Assembly: GCA_950022655.1 (NCBI GenBank)
Contig: OX465581.1
Coordinates: 109,165,125-109,229,124, forward strand
Source: Alentia gelatinosa
Lineage: Eukaryota > Annelida > Polychaeta > Phyllodocida > Polynoidae
DNA: 64,000 nucleotides
Reading direction: 5' to 3'
Position numbers and translations under genes: made by a program. Of the stretch, positions 48,201 to 53,757 are shown piece by piece. A model generated the notes under the pieces. The model did no database searches. It was given only the letters and a program-made list of their open reading frames with translations, and had not been told where the DNA came from. Numbering within the stretch: position 1 is the stretch's first letter; every line of letters begins with the position of its first letter.

Positions 48201-50112
48201 TAATTGTTTATGTCTAGTCTGTTTCCACCTTTATGTATAGGTGTAACCATAGCTCGCTTCCAGGATGTCGGGAAAATCTGATACTCGATTGATAGGTTTA
48301 TGATATATGTAAGGTGATAAGGGAGGGTGAGGAAGGTGTCTTTCAGTATTTTAGTTGAGAGATTGGTAGTGCCTGAGGGTTTTCTTATGTCAATTTTCCT
48401 AACTAGCTGTAGGACCTCTTCCTCAGTGGCAGTCTTTAAAGCAAAGTGTGTATTTAGATTTAACTGATCCATTTTCCATGGTTCATGTTGGTTCTCTGCA
48501 AGCTTGCTGCCTATGGTGGTGAAGAACTGATTTATGTAATTCGGTACTTCATTTTCAGATATCTCAACATTATCTTCTTGCCTTTCGAGTTTGATAGTCT
48601 GGTTGTTTGATTTGTTTGAGTTTGTCACTTCAGAGATGGTTCTCCAGAAAGTTTTTGGGTTACTCACATTTTCATCAATGATAGCTTTAAAATATTCTGC
48701 TTTTATTCGTTTGACTTCTGATTTTACAAAATTTCTCATACGATGGGCTATGTTTATGTCATCCTCATTTTTTGTGCGTGTTGCCTTTTTTAGCAATTCA
48801 TTCTTTTCTTTTATTAGTGCTAATAATTCGGGTGTCATCCAGGCAGCTTTCCTTTGCTTCGTCTTAAATATTTTAATTGGACACATTGGGTCAATGATTT
48901 CAGTTATTGCCTGGATGAGTTTAGTCCATGCTTGATCAGGTTCACTTAGTTCCCATAAAAAACCCCAGTTCTCATTTTTCAGTAAGTTTGCATAGATGTC
49001 CTTGTCGTAGTCACGATAGGTTCTGCCTTCGAAGTTTAGAGGGGTTTTTGTGGTTTTAGTTTTTTTCAGGGTCATGTATATCATTTGATGGTCACTAATG
49101 TTTATTGGGACTGTACCACTATCGAAGATTTCATTTGAATTTGTCATTATCAAATCTAGCAGGCTATTTTTTGTATTTGGGTCATAGTGTGTTAGGGAAT
49201 TTATATGTTGTTGTAATCCATTAAGTTTGAGAAACGATTTTAGCTTTTTGGTTTCCATGTCATGTGGTTCATTATAGTCGATGTTAATGTCACCAATAAT
49301 TGCTATTTGTGCATCCATTGAGTTTCGTATTTCAGCAATACATTCACTTAAGTATTCGGTAAAGTTTGTTACATTACCATGTGGGGGTCTGTAGGTGTTA
49401 CAAATGTAGACCTTTTTCTGATGGGTACGAGACAGTATTAGCCATTGTGCTTCAACCACCTCATCACTGCGGTTAAGGTGCTTCAGTGCAGTATCTGATA
49501 CAGAGGACATTAGTTCATTAGATATATTTTTGATTTCCAACTTCCCCCTTCCCCACTCTGGCCTTTGGTTCATTATAGTTATATTTTTGATTTCCAACTT
49601 CCCCCTTCCCCACTCTGGCCTTTGGTTCATTATAGTTATATTTTTGATTTCCAACTTCCCCCACCCCCCACTCTAGACTTTCATTCCTGCTTGTAAAATA
49701 AGTTGTTTTTCTCCACTACGACCAGGGGGCGCGTGGCACTGTGGAGTACCTGCTGGGAGTTGTGGCGCGGCTCGGTCCTCTCCAGGAGAAGATTGAGCTG
49801 GAGCTGATACAGAGAGTGCTCTCCATCCTGTCACACCAGAACGTCACGGTGGACTCGGACCTGCCGCTGGGCATGAGCAGTGGCAGCGTGCTGCGACGGA
49901 CGTCCAACCTGGGCGAGATGACTTCGAGCCTGGCCATGCGCCTCATCCAGTTCGCCTACAACCTCATCTACGTGCTGCGCGCCAGACTCCAGGAGGGCCA
50001 GGAGGAGGAAGGCCAGGAGCAGGCAGAGCAGGGACGATCCAGTCACCAGGAGGAAGAGAGACCCAGGAAACCTGCCAAGAGAGGATCCAAAAAGTCCTCA
50101 TCGAAGACATGA
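12168..50112 (+). CDS. PTPDC1: PTPDC1 orthologue, protein tyrosine phosphatase domain-containing 1 (13 coding exons)
   Basis: Joining 12168-12255, 32206-32371, 33050-33130, 36358-36473, 37081-37102, 37418-37524, 38726-38813, 39819-39908, 41129-41228, 41722-42264, 43467-43568, 45147-45230 and 49726-50112 gives an open 657-codon frame with consistent phase at every GT-AG joint. Vertebrate PTPDC1 is about 750 residues. The phosphatase core holds the WPD loop (W158-P159-D160, general acid) and HCHAGLGRT (188-196; nucleophile C189, phosphate-binding R195). Downstream, GQYLIRQQHLLHG (about 263-275) and LMWDWLDHLKEP (about 492-503) match the family, around a poorly conserved Pro/Asn-rich linker (about 303-460). 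The family is a CDC14-related dual-specificity phosphatase linked to centrosome and cilium biology; substrates are not evident from sequence. Start choice is uncertain: a second possible first exon lies at 25689. Confidence 0.95.
14100..14235 (+). repeat. Dispersed repeat R, partial copy
   Basis: Contains GTGGCTGAAACACCTCT, GCCGATGCTACCTTGATAAT and CTATGGTATCTCCAGGCTAA. All are present in reverse complement at 51235-51352. Confidence 0.7.
15876..16008 (-). mobile_element. Foldback element, P family copy 5 (fragment)
   Basis: One palindrome arm (CGTAAAACTGGATGAGG to CTTCATGAGG) jumps from the apex directly to GAAGATTAAAACGAATCAGG, skipping most of the other arm, then ends within the module. 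The same internal deletion is found at 16626, so both derive from one deleted ancestor or a local duplication. Confidence 0.7.
16019..16621. other. GC-richer block with CCAAT boxes between two P fragments
   Basis: Roughly 600 bp lies between the two direct P fragments, with AACCAATGAGAG and GGCCAATCAGAAT motifs at about 16480-16530 and CpG-rich text at 16380-16520. It resembles promoter sequence, but no exon or RNA gene was recognised. It may be the interior of an element bounded by the two P copies. Confidence 0.4.
16626..16863 (-). mobile_element. Foldback element, P family copy 6 (apex-deleted)
   Basis: Reverse orientation. The palindrome arm at 16626-16725 carries the same apex deletion as copy 5. 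It is followed by a complete module ending TATTAGGGGTAGGATAAA at 16863. Confidence 0.75.
17119..17687 (+). mobile_element. hAT-like MITE, E type, with internal insertion
   Basis: Begins AGGATGTCAGAGTTCAGGG and ends ACATCCCTG. It is flanked by ATATAGCG (17111-17118) and ATATAGCT (17688-17695), an 8-bp near-perfect duplication as made by hAT transposases. A second copy is at 44520-44775. The middle (about 17340-17610) is extra relative to that copy and includes a piece of repeat R. Confidence 0.55.
17761..17999 (+). mobile_element. hAT-like MITE, D type, copy 1
   Basis: Runs from AAATGTCATTTTTCC to TTGACATCCCTG, about 240 bp, sharing GTGATTGTTTTTCCTTGTG and GGTTTGAACCTCCC blocks with copies at 42299, 43222 and 56032. 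CATCCCTG ends and inverted GATGTCA starts suggest a hAT-type non-autonomous family. Confidence 0.6.
19527..19560 (+). ncRNA. Degenerate hammerhead-ribozyme-like motif
   Basis: CTGAAGA, stem GACC/GGTC, then GAAAC matches the hammerhead layout (CUGAUGA - stem II - GAAA), but the core U is changed to A. It is probably an inactive Penelope-like retroelement terminus. Confidence 0.35.
20230..20830 (+). pseudogene. BEL/Pao-like LTR retrotransposon remnant: primer site and start of gag
   Basis: TGGTGCCGTGACC at 20230-20242 is the usual primer-binding text of BEL-type elements. Fifty bases on, ATG at 20292 opens MADRLRSKATKAEGDEV, Lys/Glu-rich as gag N-termini often are. The frame is broken by a stop after about 45 codons. 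Further Glu/Gln-rich coiled-coil-like coding (RAEEILKQLYTQSQEAALKS, about 20655-20714) continues in another frame before it ends. No pol and no paired LTR were found. The 5' LTR would lie just upstream of 20229 but its start is not visible. Confidence 0.5.
21690..21995. other. GC-rich patch, function unknown
   Basis: About 300 bp of GC-rich sequence in an AT-rich intron. Overlapping frames are open on both strands but none gives a recognisable protein. It could be an enhancer, an old exon or part of a repeat. Confidence 0.3.
24162..24474 (+). mobile_element. Foldback element, P family copy 7
   Basis: The module at 24162-24325 is bounded by TTTATCCTACCCC / GGGGTAGGATAAAA. The palindrome at 24329-24474 has apex CTCGGCTCCGCCTC (24392-24405). 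The arms are of the copy 1/4 type but with GGCTCCCG / CGGGAGCC where copy 4 has GGCCACCG / CGGTGGCC, so both arms carry the matching change. Confidence 0.8.
25640..25688 (+). promoter_or_regulatory. Possible CpG-rich promoter/5'UTR of the alternative first exon
   Basis: GC-rich text (ATCGGCGCCGCCTCAGG) directly precedes the well-placed ATG at 25689. No TATA box was recognised. Confidence 0.3.
25689..25863 (+). CDS. PTPDC1: Candidate alternative first coding exon of PTPDC1
   Basis: ATG in a strong context (GCCGCCATGC) opens 58 codons, starting MPSCNCLSRPRASRRVAP, and stops at a GTGAGC donor after one extra base. That phase 1 end joins exon 2 (32206) in frame, giving R-TRPNAKYG. The exon is CpG-rich inside an AT-rich intron, as expected of a promoter-proximal first exon. 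It would replace exon 1. No homology is claimed for these residues. The frame also stays open beyond the donor to 25907, so a chance frame in a CpG patch is the alternative. Confidence 0.5.
30440..30475. repeat. Poly-A tract
   Basis: Eighteen or so A in a row after CTATCT, with a preceding G-run at about 30366-30377. It may be a retroposon tail, but the body was not identified. Confidence 0.4.
30627..30723 (+). other. CpG-rich patch with exon-like borders
   Basis: A TTTCAG acceptor-like site precedes a Pro/Ser-rich frame (APVSEPESSPPPPAARVA) that ends at ACAAAG|GTTGGC. It is GC-rich in an AT-rich intron. The donor is weak and no homology is visible. It may be an alternative exon or an enhancer. 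Confidence 0.3.
30946..31233 (-). mobile_element. Foldback element, P family copy 8
   Basis: Reverse orientation: palindrome at 30946-31081 (arms GATCCATAGCCACTGA / TCAGTAGCTATGGGTC, apex GAGACGAAGCCAA at 31007-31019), then a module at 31088-31233 with ends TTTATCTCGCCC / GGGTGAGATAAA. Same subfamily as 60567-60852. Confidence 0.7.
32206..32371 (+). CDS. PTPDC1: PTPDC1 exon 2
   Basis: Residues 30-85. Contains RPNAKYG, LRHTIPQSTACSLFCGGRKC and IRGLFSNW, matching the family's N-terminal segment. Acceptor CTCGCAG, donor GTTAGT (unusual +3 T). Confidence 0.93.
32440..32500 (+). ncRNA. Hammerhead-ribozyme-like motif
   Basis: CTGATGA (32450), stem II GGACC-CAAA-GGTCC, GAAAC, then ACAT...ATGTC, so an ACAT/ATGT stem III and a GTC cleavage triplet can be drawn. 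Stem I is weak (AATCA / TGATT across an internal loop). Such motifs occur in Penelope-like retroelement termini. It lies 70 bp past the exon 2 donor. Confidence 0.5.
33050..33130 (+). CDS. PTPDC1: PTPDC1 exon 3
   Basis: Residues 86-111 plus part of H112. VTDNILAMARPTSE is strongly family-typical. Acceptor AACCCAG, donor GTAAGT. Confidence 0.94.
35082..35415 (+). mobile_element. tRNA-derived SINE, copy 1
   Basis: A tRNA-like head (GTTAGCTTAGTGGTAAAG as box A, GGGTCCCACT for box B) is followed by a body and an (AACC)n tail. It is about 85% similar by eye to 43608-43948. The head resembles tRNA-Thr (CTTGTAA anticodon loop, TGT). Confidence 0.8.
35499..36317. mobile_element. 819-bp foldback DNA element
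   Basis: The ends 35499-35520 and 36296-36317 are exact 22-nt inverted copies (starting GGGCCCTGTTTTTTAGTC). Inverted similarity continues inward: GGTGTGCTATAG at 35624 against CTATAGCACACC at 36213; AAGGGATACATA against TATGTATCCCTT; AAGATATCAG against ATATCTTCGG. That gives imperfect arms of about 350 bp around a 135-bp centre. No clear target duplication and no transposase frame. Confidence 0.75.
36358..36473 (+). CDS. PTPDC1: PTPDC1 exon 4
   Basis: Residues 113-150. HGVKSIINLQTPGEHSSCG matches the family's signature region before the WPD loop. Acceptor TTCTTCTCAG, donor GTGAGT. Confidence 0.94.
36721..36768 (-). ncRNA. Degenerate hammerhead-like motif
   Basis: On the minus strand: TTGATAA, AGGAC...GGTCC, GAAACATGTCGGTAAC. 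Same tail text as the motif at 32450 but with a damaged CTGATGA core, so probably a decayed copy of the same element. Confidence 0.35.
37081..37102 (+). CDS. PTPDC1: PTPDC1 exon 5, 22-nt microexon
   Basis: TTTTCTTCTATAATTTTGCGTG encodes FFYNFA plus the first two bases of W158. AG acceptor (AATTTCAG) and GTATGT donor flank it. It is needed to keep frame between exons 4 and 6 and to complete the WPD loop. Confidence 0.88.
37418..37524 (+). CDS. PTPDC1: PTPDC1 exon 6 (catalytic)
   Basis: Residues 159-193. P159-D160 of the WPD loop, VGSLTNILDMVKVMQFAL, then VAVHCHAGL with nucleophile C189. GTAAGT donor. Confidence 0.95.
37771..37815 (-). ncRNA. Hammerhead-ribozyme-like motif
   Basis: On the minus strand: CCTGATGA, AGGTC-CTGAGT-GACC stem II, GAAACTTG. 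The conserved core is intact, but a stem III and cleavage triplet could not be drawn convincingly. Probably a Penelope-like element terminus. Confidence 0.4.
38726..38813 (+). CDS. PTPDC1: PTPDC1 exon 7 (catalytic)
   Basis: Residues 195-222. RTGVLIAAYLVFANRM completes the P-loop (R195) and continues into the following helix. Ends IRSKR at a GTACCA donor. Confidence 0.95.
39819..39908 (+). CDS. PTPDC1: PTPDC1 exon 8
   Basis: Residues 224-252. PGAIQTRTQVACVEEFASYL matches the family segment after the P-loop. Donor GTAAGT. Confidence 0.93.
40345..41045 (+). repeat. Duplicated CACCCGGYGACAGTAGTGTA units with CT-rich runs
   Basis: Units with CGCACCCGGTGACAGTAGTG, TATATATTG, GGCACCCGTTRCGG and TCAATGAATACCTACTAGCG occur at about 40350, 40455, 40850 and 40955. 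Two end in TTCCACCTC then (CCCT)n microsatellites. A 218-bp MITE separates the two pairs. Confidence 0.75.
40583..40800. mobile_element. MITE with 27-bp perfect inverted termini
   Basis: CTGTTGAATAATCTAGGATC and seven further bases at 40586-40612 match the reverse complement at 40770-40796 exactly. CAGG on both sides (40579-40582, 40801-40804) may be the target duplication. Interior unrecognised. Confidence 0.7.
41129..41228 (+). CDS. PTPDC1: PTPDC1 exon 9
   Basis: Residues 254-286. LGQYLIRQQHLLHG and LKTIPK match the family motif after the phosphatase domain. Confidence 0.94.
41722..42264 (+). CDS. PTPDC1: PTPDC1 exon 10 (long, disordered linker)
   Basis: Residues 287-467. Starts LLYVVCERLLELG, then a Pro/Ser/Asn/Arg-rich low-complexity stretch (EPLRPPPPLLECEPDP, GANNNNSPGQYL). 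It is strikingly GC-rich compared with the introns and other exons. Ends VESFK at GTGAGG. Confidence 0.9.
42299..42564 (+). mobile_element. hAT-like MITE, D type, copy 2
   Basis: AGATGTCAGTTTTC to TGACATCCCTG. Flanked by CATTATCAA and CATAATCAA (one mismatch), compatible with an 8-bp duplication. It starts 35 bp after the exon 10 donor. Confidence 0.6.
42574..42821 (+). mobile_element. hAT-like MITE, D type, copy 3 (diverged)
   Basis: Directly follows copy 2. AGATGACAAATTTACATTATTCC to GCATCTCTGG, with the shared TTTCTGAGGCAGCAAATTCC block. Confidence 0.45.
43222..43385 (+). mobile_element. hAT-like MITE, D type, truncated copy
   Basis: GAGATGACAGTTTTCC through AAATTGGGCCTCATTC and CAATAAACAGTGATTCAAA, as at 56032, but ending near CCATGCCATGAC. 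Confidence 0.55.
43467..43568 (+). CDS. PTPDC1: PTPDC1 exon 11
   Basis: Residues 468-501. SLLNEDASTW and LVLSKLMWDWLDHLK match the family's C-terminal conserved block. Donor GTAAGA. Confidence 0.93.
43608..43948 (+). mobile_element. tRNA-derived SINE, copy 2
   Basis: Box A TAGCTCAGTCGTTAAGG and box B GGTTTGAGTCC (ending 43680) are well kept. The CTTGTAA loop points to tRNA-Thr(TGT) ancestry. The body ends GTTAAATC then (AACC)n. It begins about 40 bp after the exon 11 donor, in the gene's orientation. Confidence 0.85.
44215..44500 (+). pseudogene. Retrotransposon C-terminal fragment
   Basis: HVKLTRLRTHLLRGELAPVC then QTCNTLLRVKHPMLQC is the Cys/His segment that follows RNase H in some non-LTR retrotransposons (pattern L-THL-RG-PP-C--C---L-V-H-L--C). 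Upstream text reads as decayed RNase H-side sequence with a stop. It is fused to an E-type MITE at 44520. Confidence 0.6.
44520..44775 (+). mobile_element. hAT-like MITE, E type, copy 2
   Basis: CAGGGATATCAGAGTTCAGGG to CGACATCCCTG, 256 bp, sharing AAACACAGAAATATT and TTTTCTTCAAGG blocks with 17119-17687. Confidence 0.6.
45147..45230 (+). CDS. PTPDC1: PTPDC1 exon 12
   Basis: Residues 502-529. EPVLSMQDMPDLLNHADDPL continues the conserved LKEP block. Donor GTCAGT. Confidence 0.9.
45801..46137 (+). mobile_element. A/B hairpin element with 66-bp perfect arms
   Basis: The B module (45801-45993) is bounded by inverted ATTATTATATACC ends. Hairpin A has arms 45991-46056 and 46072-46137 that are exact reverse complements around a 15-nt loop (GATGCCGGAGGCAGA). 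Opposite orientation to 3453-3770. It lies in PTPDC1 intron 12. Confidence 0.85.
46371..46502 (+). repeat. 132-bp dispersed repeat, copy 1
   Basis: GTTGTTGTCCAGTGTGGA to TTAGTTCATTAGAGTTAT matches 51951-52082 in the same orientation with about eight differences. It may be part of the adjacent retrotransposon's 5' region. A Cys-rich minus-strand frame (46154-46447, SDSCHWCKPTSC) could be a decayed zinc-finger of such an element; weak. Confidence 0.75.
46532..46543 (-). other. A-tract at the 3' end of the retrotransposon
   Basis: Eleven T on the plus strand, i.e. an A-run on the element strand, about 370 bp past the ORF stop. It is embedded in a copy of the 57-bp unit (46489-46546) that also flanks the 5' side. 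Confidence 0.45.
46916..49654 (-). CDS. Non-LTR retrotransposon ORF2 (endonuclease C-part + reverse transcriptase), 5'-truncated
   Basis: An uninterrupted frame of about 912 codons in the opposite sense to the host gene. The apurinic-type endonuclease is present only from its second half: YICNTYRPPHGNV (about 83-95), IIGDINIDYNEP (about 119-130) and SDHQM (about 187-191). Reverse transcriptase follows: VTPIHKGG...NYRPIS (about 468-490), IFIDLKKAFDTIDH (about 552-565), GVPQGSTLGPLLFLIFIND (about 612-630) and YADDTVLY (about 643-650). The C-terminus has KLWNELAPDIR, as in CR1/L2/Jockey-type elements. The catalytic Glu of the endonuclease N-half is absent, and the first 40 codons are three copies of a 57-bp tandem unit (EIKNITIMNQRPEWGRGKL), so the true start is lost. 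No ORF1. The element needs frame integrity only, so it is likely recent, but it is not autonomous. Confidence 0.9.
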   Translation of the reverse strand: MEIKNITIMNQRPEWGRGKLEIKNITIMNQRPEWGRGKLEIKNISNELMSSVSDTALKHLNRSDEVVEAQWLILSRTHQKKVYICNTYRPPHGNVTNFTEYLSECIAEIRNSMDAQIAIIGDINIDYNEPHDMETKKLKSFLKLNGLQQHINSLTHYDPNTKNSLLDLIMTNSNEIFDSGTVPINISDHQMIYMTLKKTKTTKTPLNFEGRTYRDYDKDIYANLLKNENWGFLWELSEPDQAWTKLIQAITEIIDPMCPIKIFKTKQRKAAWMTPELLALIKEKNELLKKATRTKNEDDINIAHRMRNFVKSEVKRIKAEYFKAIIDENVSNPKTFWRTISEVTNSNKSNNQTIKLERQEDNVEISENEVPNYINQFFTTIGSKLAENQHEPWKMDQLNLNTHFALKTATEEEVLQLVRKIDIRKPSGTTNLSTKILKDTFLTLPYHLTYIINLSIEYQIFPTSWKRAMVTPIHKGGNRLDINNYRPISILPLPSKLIEKIIHSQLYEYFDSNNLLSHNQFGFRPCYSTTQALAKFTDDLYTDINNNNSIDAIFIDLKKAFDTIDHNILLAKFSIYNFSQNSLAWFRSYLTNRKQQTKCNNAISTELTITHGVPQGSTLGPLLFLIFINDAQKTLQHSNIQLYADDTVLYRSNPTHSNENRQKLYDNLNRFSSWCERNKLTINANKTKAMTFSTRNKLKNMHPQPLYLKTTEIEHVISYTYLGVILDQVLDFRRHLAKALHVTHHKTYLMHKIRPYITEKAATSMYKHMVLPYLDYGDIIYHGGPSHLLKKLQITQNKCLRLAYPHWPKKSTAELHKRYNLDALVDRRNKHQVMTAFRRSSSDTYVDLRDIRTRAHDQKLLKVTKPKCAKYTKSVQYKCAKLWNELAPDIRALKTPESLKRYLRTNKPLGDK
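49514..49681 (-). repeat. 57-bp tandem repeat, three units
   Basis: Units at 49514-49568, 49569-49625 and 49626-49681 share TATATTTTTGATTTCCAACT and a C-rich block. A fourth, isolated unit lies at 46489-46546 on the other side of the retrotransposon. Confidence 0.85.
49726..50112 (+). CDS. PTPDC1: PTPDC1 exon 13 (terminal)
   Basis: Residues 530-657 and TGA. VEYLLGVVARLGPLQEKIEL and LAMRLIQFAYNLIYVLRARL match the helical C-terminal block. The tail is Glu/Gln- then Lys/Ser-rich (KRGSKKSSSKT). Acceptor is ACGACCAG after a modest pyrimidine tract. Confidence 0.92.
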   Translation, partial: GARGTVEYLLGVVARLGPLQEKIELELIQRVLSILSHQNVTVDSDLPLGMSSGSVLRRTSNLGEMTSSLAMRLIQFAYNLIYVLRARLQEGQEEEGQEQAEQGRSSHQEEERPRKPAKRGSKKSSSKT

Positions 50113-50985
50113 TACAGGTTGTCGCTAGCTAAAGTCATTGGGAATGAAAAAAGGTTACATTATATGCAGGGTTTATTCCCAGGAGATCCTTATCTTTTTG
50201 TTGATATATCGGGAGGTCATTTGCGGGAGGTATTCCTTAGATAGTGGCTGCTGAAGTTGTTAATCAAAGTATTCGTGTATTTTTTTTCACTCAGGATTCA
50301 TAGGATAGACCGATTCTACATACATATATGAAGTAATGTAGTAAATATCCAGGCTATGAAATAGTGACAAACTGATAGTTGTTGTTACACAATGATAACT
50401 GTACTGTTGTTTACATTCAGTACTATTGATTCTCTAAATATGTTGAATTGGAATGTAGCTCCAGCGTTGAATACTACCGTTTCAGTTGAAATGTTATACT
50501 CTTGATTTGTTATTGCTAAAGATATTATGGACTAGGATCTTATCAATCTGATAATTACGAATTTTCCCAGTGATACTGAATGCAACAGGGATTGTTGAGA
50601 TCTCGATGGAATCATGCATTCTACGAAGGGTGGGAATTTGTAATTGACACGCTGGCATTTTACATGGACAAATCAAAATTTACAATGCCATATCTATAAT
50701 CGTGGAGATTTGGGCCTTATGTATCCGGTTTATAAAATCGGCAAAACTACGTAGTCAATCTCACATGATGAGAATAATGTTATTGTCAGTTGCTGTCAAG
50801 TCATTGTATGCTCTGTATCAATGAAATGCCGGAATATGCCTCACGCCATAGTTTTGTACATAGACTGTAGTTATTTATCATTCCATCATCCACATTATAC
50901 TACCCAGCTGAAGCACTGCATTTCTTGTCACAGAATTTTTTAATTTTTTTCACACCATCTCCAGATAAGCCTTTCTATTTAAAAT
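50113..50985 (+). other. Probable PTPDC1 3'UTR and downstream sequence
   Basis: No gene. No canonical AATAAA was found in this stretch; one occurs far downstream at about 51945. Repeat R begins at about 50990, so the transcript may end before it or use a variant signal. Confidence 0.4.
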
Positions 50986-50989
50986 GGAT

Positions 50990-51360
50990 TGGGATGGGCC
51001 GAGATAAATTATCACGACCCCAAAAAGTGATAATATCACATACCTTGACATAGCCAAATTAATTAAGATGCCTGAAGAGTCTGAATCGGATGAAACCTTG
51101 ACTTATTCCCCACCAACTCTGTTAATTTTAACAGTTTTCCATCAAGATATATGCTTGGTGCACAATTCCCCAACACTCAACTGTGCTGGAGAGTGAGAAC
51201 ACGGTGACACCCGGTTCCCAAGGTGGCGGCGATTGTTGTTACATAGGTAACAATTGTTAGCCTGGAGATACCATAGTAACCTGGTTCAAAAGTGACAGGA
51301 AGTTGTCATTATCAAGGTAGCATCGGCTTGCAGCAGAGGTGTTTCAGCCACGTTTTATTA
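50990..51360 (+). repeat. Dispersed repeat R, copy 2
   Basis: GAGTCTGAATCGGATGAAACC (about 51083) and CTTGACATAG...GATGCCTGA at one end; GGAGATACCATAGTAACC (about 51265) and GGTGTTTCAGCCACGT (about 51336) at the other. Mirror-ordered relative to 11615-11955. Confidence 0.65.
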
Positions 51361-53427
51361 ATCTTTTCTTGTCACAGAAGACTAGATTACGGGGGAGTTT
51401 TAGGAGACATCGTTCTGTCTGGGTAAAAACTGATGTGGAATTTTGGCAGAAAGGTTGAAGAACTTCCAAGGGATAAGACATAGATTTGCTGGTAAAACAA
51501 ACAGACAGAATATCGGGTTAAAGTTTGTTCTACCCCTGTATTGGCTGTCCATTGAATCGGGGTTACTTTATTGTGCACTCCTTTTGCGAAATGGAAATTT
51601 TATAGTATTTGAGGAACAATACCGGTCCAAAATACCCTTTGCGTAAGAAATTTTTCTAGGCACCAATTTTAGAAAACAAAATTAATTTCGAAGAAGATCA
51701 TAATAGGTTAGATTGAGTACATAAGCTTTAATATATAAGAGACGTTAATTGTGCTTTAATACTGTTAAGATGTTTAAAACAGTATACGATGACTTGGTCT
51801 CCTGTTTTCTGTGTAAGGCATGCAGTGCTCTTTTGATGTCCATGTACGGGTATTGTTGGCCCCATATTTTACCTTCACAAAGGACTGTGTTCATGGTTTT
51901 TGTCCTTCATTCACATAACATGCGCACTAGTTGATAATAAATCAAATTCGTTGTTGTCCAGTGTGGACCATAAGAATGTCCGAGGCCGCAGAAGTATGCT
52001 GTGATGTCCCTACCGTCTGTGTCTTGTGATCCTATACTCTTTACATTTATTACCTAGATTTATTAGTTCATTAGAGTTATTCTATAGAACAGAGAGGGTG
52101 GAATCAGGAATATCCCTCTAAGCTACTCCTTCTGGAGAGGTTTAAATAGGTCACATCTGTTGCTTGCCATGTCAATAACGGGTTCGGCGAAATGAAGGGA
52201 GATTCATGGATATAATTAGACATAAAAATCCAAACATACAATCTTCTCTACTGGGAAGAGTCCCTTACCTCATGAGCAGCTCAAAGCTGTTCTAGTTCCC
52301 ACCATTCTCGCCACAGGAGCTGTGAGGTGATGTTATTATATGAAGTAAGTAGAAGCTCAGGGAAGATCTCAACAGGGCTGATATGTTATTATATATATAC
52401 CTGTTGTAGTCTGTCGTATTAATGCATACAACTGCTCTACATATCGTGATAGCGTATTACGTCCAAGACTGTATACATTTTCCCAGGTTGAAATCCATCC
52501 AAGGTTGAAATTCATACAGGCCAGGTTGAAATCTTTATCTTTCAAATGAGAGATACCATAGGCTAAATCTCTGCCGTGGTAGTGATCAGTATCACATTCC
52601 AAGCATAGTTCCAACCTCTCCTACGTATGTATTCTTAAGTAGAACTATATGCTGGGAGTGAGAATTGATGATTTGATTGGATAAAGTAGTTGCAGAGTAA
52701 CATTCTCAATCAATCAGAAGGCAAACAGCAACCTAGGTGCCCATATGTTTCAAGATGGTCGACAATATGAAACGATCGATTCCTGGGTTATTCTAGGCAT
52801 GTTCTATGTGATATTTCATTTTATTGATTTTCAATATTTTGAGTACATGTATATCAAAATGTGAAAACGAGTGTGTTGGGTGTATTGCATAAACCACTCA
52901 CTGGAATATACGTTATACACACAAGGTAAACAACTTTTATAATATTGCCATACAGTGAATAAGGAAAACGCCACCGTAAATCATAGGGAACTCCGGGTAG
53001 TACAGAGACCAAGGCAGCACGCTTCACTAAAATCCACCCCGAGTTAGCGTTGGACAGAGTCAGTGTAACATTTCCCAGGGTGTCTGTGATTTGTCTCGGC
53101 TTTAATTGGCGTGTCCAGTATCACTTATTAAGAGGCACTGGGGTATTTTTTGTGATAGGATCAGGACTGTTCTGTCCATTTCTTGTTCGTCTATGTAGTG
53201 ATTACTGAATCATAAAATCTGACTGTGATGGCTGCTCAAGTATGATCTGCTGACCACATACATGTACCTTTATACAATGTTATTATAACAAGTCCACCCA
53301 CAACCTCCCTGTAGTCAATGCTTCTTATGATGAGCTCTCTCCTGTCCGTGATAATGTAATGCTTTAAGGAGATTGTCACCGTCTAGTCTAGTTTCCTTGT
53401 CCTTGTTAAGACCTAGTTCTTATATTG
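51361..53427. other. Intergenic stretch
   Basis: No gene recognised. It contains the second copy of the 132-bp repeat (51951-52082), otherwise nothing distinctive. Confidence 0.5.
51951..52082 (+). repeat. 132-bp dispersed repeat, copy 2
   Basis: Same orientation and order as 46371-46502. Similarity ends at GAGTTAT. Confidence 0.8.
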
Positions 53428-53757
53428 AACGACCTGACCATGCTGTACAAGCTACAAAACGAGATGATAATCGACGGTTTGTACAGAACGAGGCATTTAT
53501 GTTGAGTTCTGTACTAACCCTCAATTAACATCGAGTTTGTAGCTTGTACAAGCATGGTGGGTCGTTTTATATTTACTATATACCCAAAATCAATAAAATA
53601 ATTAACTTAATTTGCCCCAACAACTAACATTTTAGTCGATGCGTACGGAACAGTGTTCCGTATTATGCCGTACGGAACAGTGTTCCGTACCATATTTTTA
53701 TGTTATATTGCGAAACGGGGCCTATTTACAGTATATACGGCATGGGTATATAGTAAA
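53428..53757 (+). mobile_element. Foldback element, F2 family copy c (complete)
   Basis: The palindrome at 53428-53566 has arms with TGTACAAGCTACAAA / TTTGTAGCTTGTACA and apex GAACGAGGCATTTATGTTGA (from 53487). The module at 53571-53757 is bounded by TTTACTATATACCC / GGGTATATAGTAAA and contains two ACGGAACAGTGTTCCGT palindromes. It shows the uninterrupted site that copy a has lost to the nested element. Confidence 0.8.
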
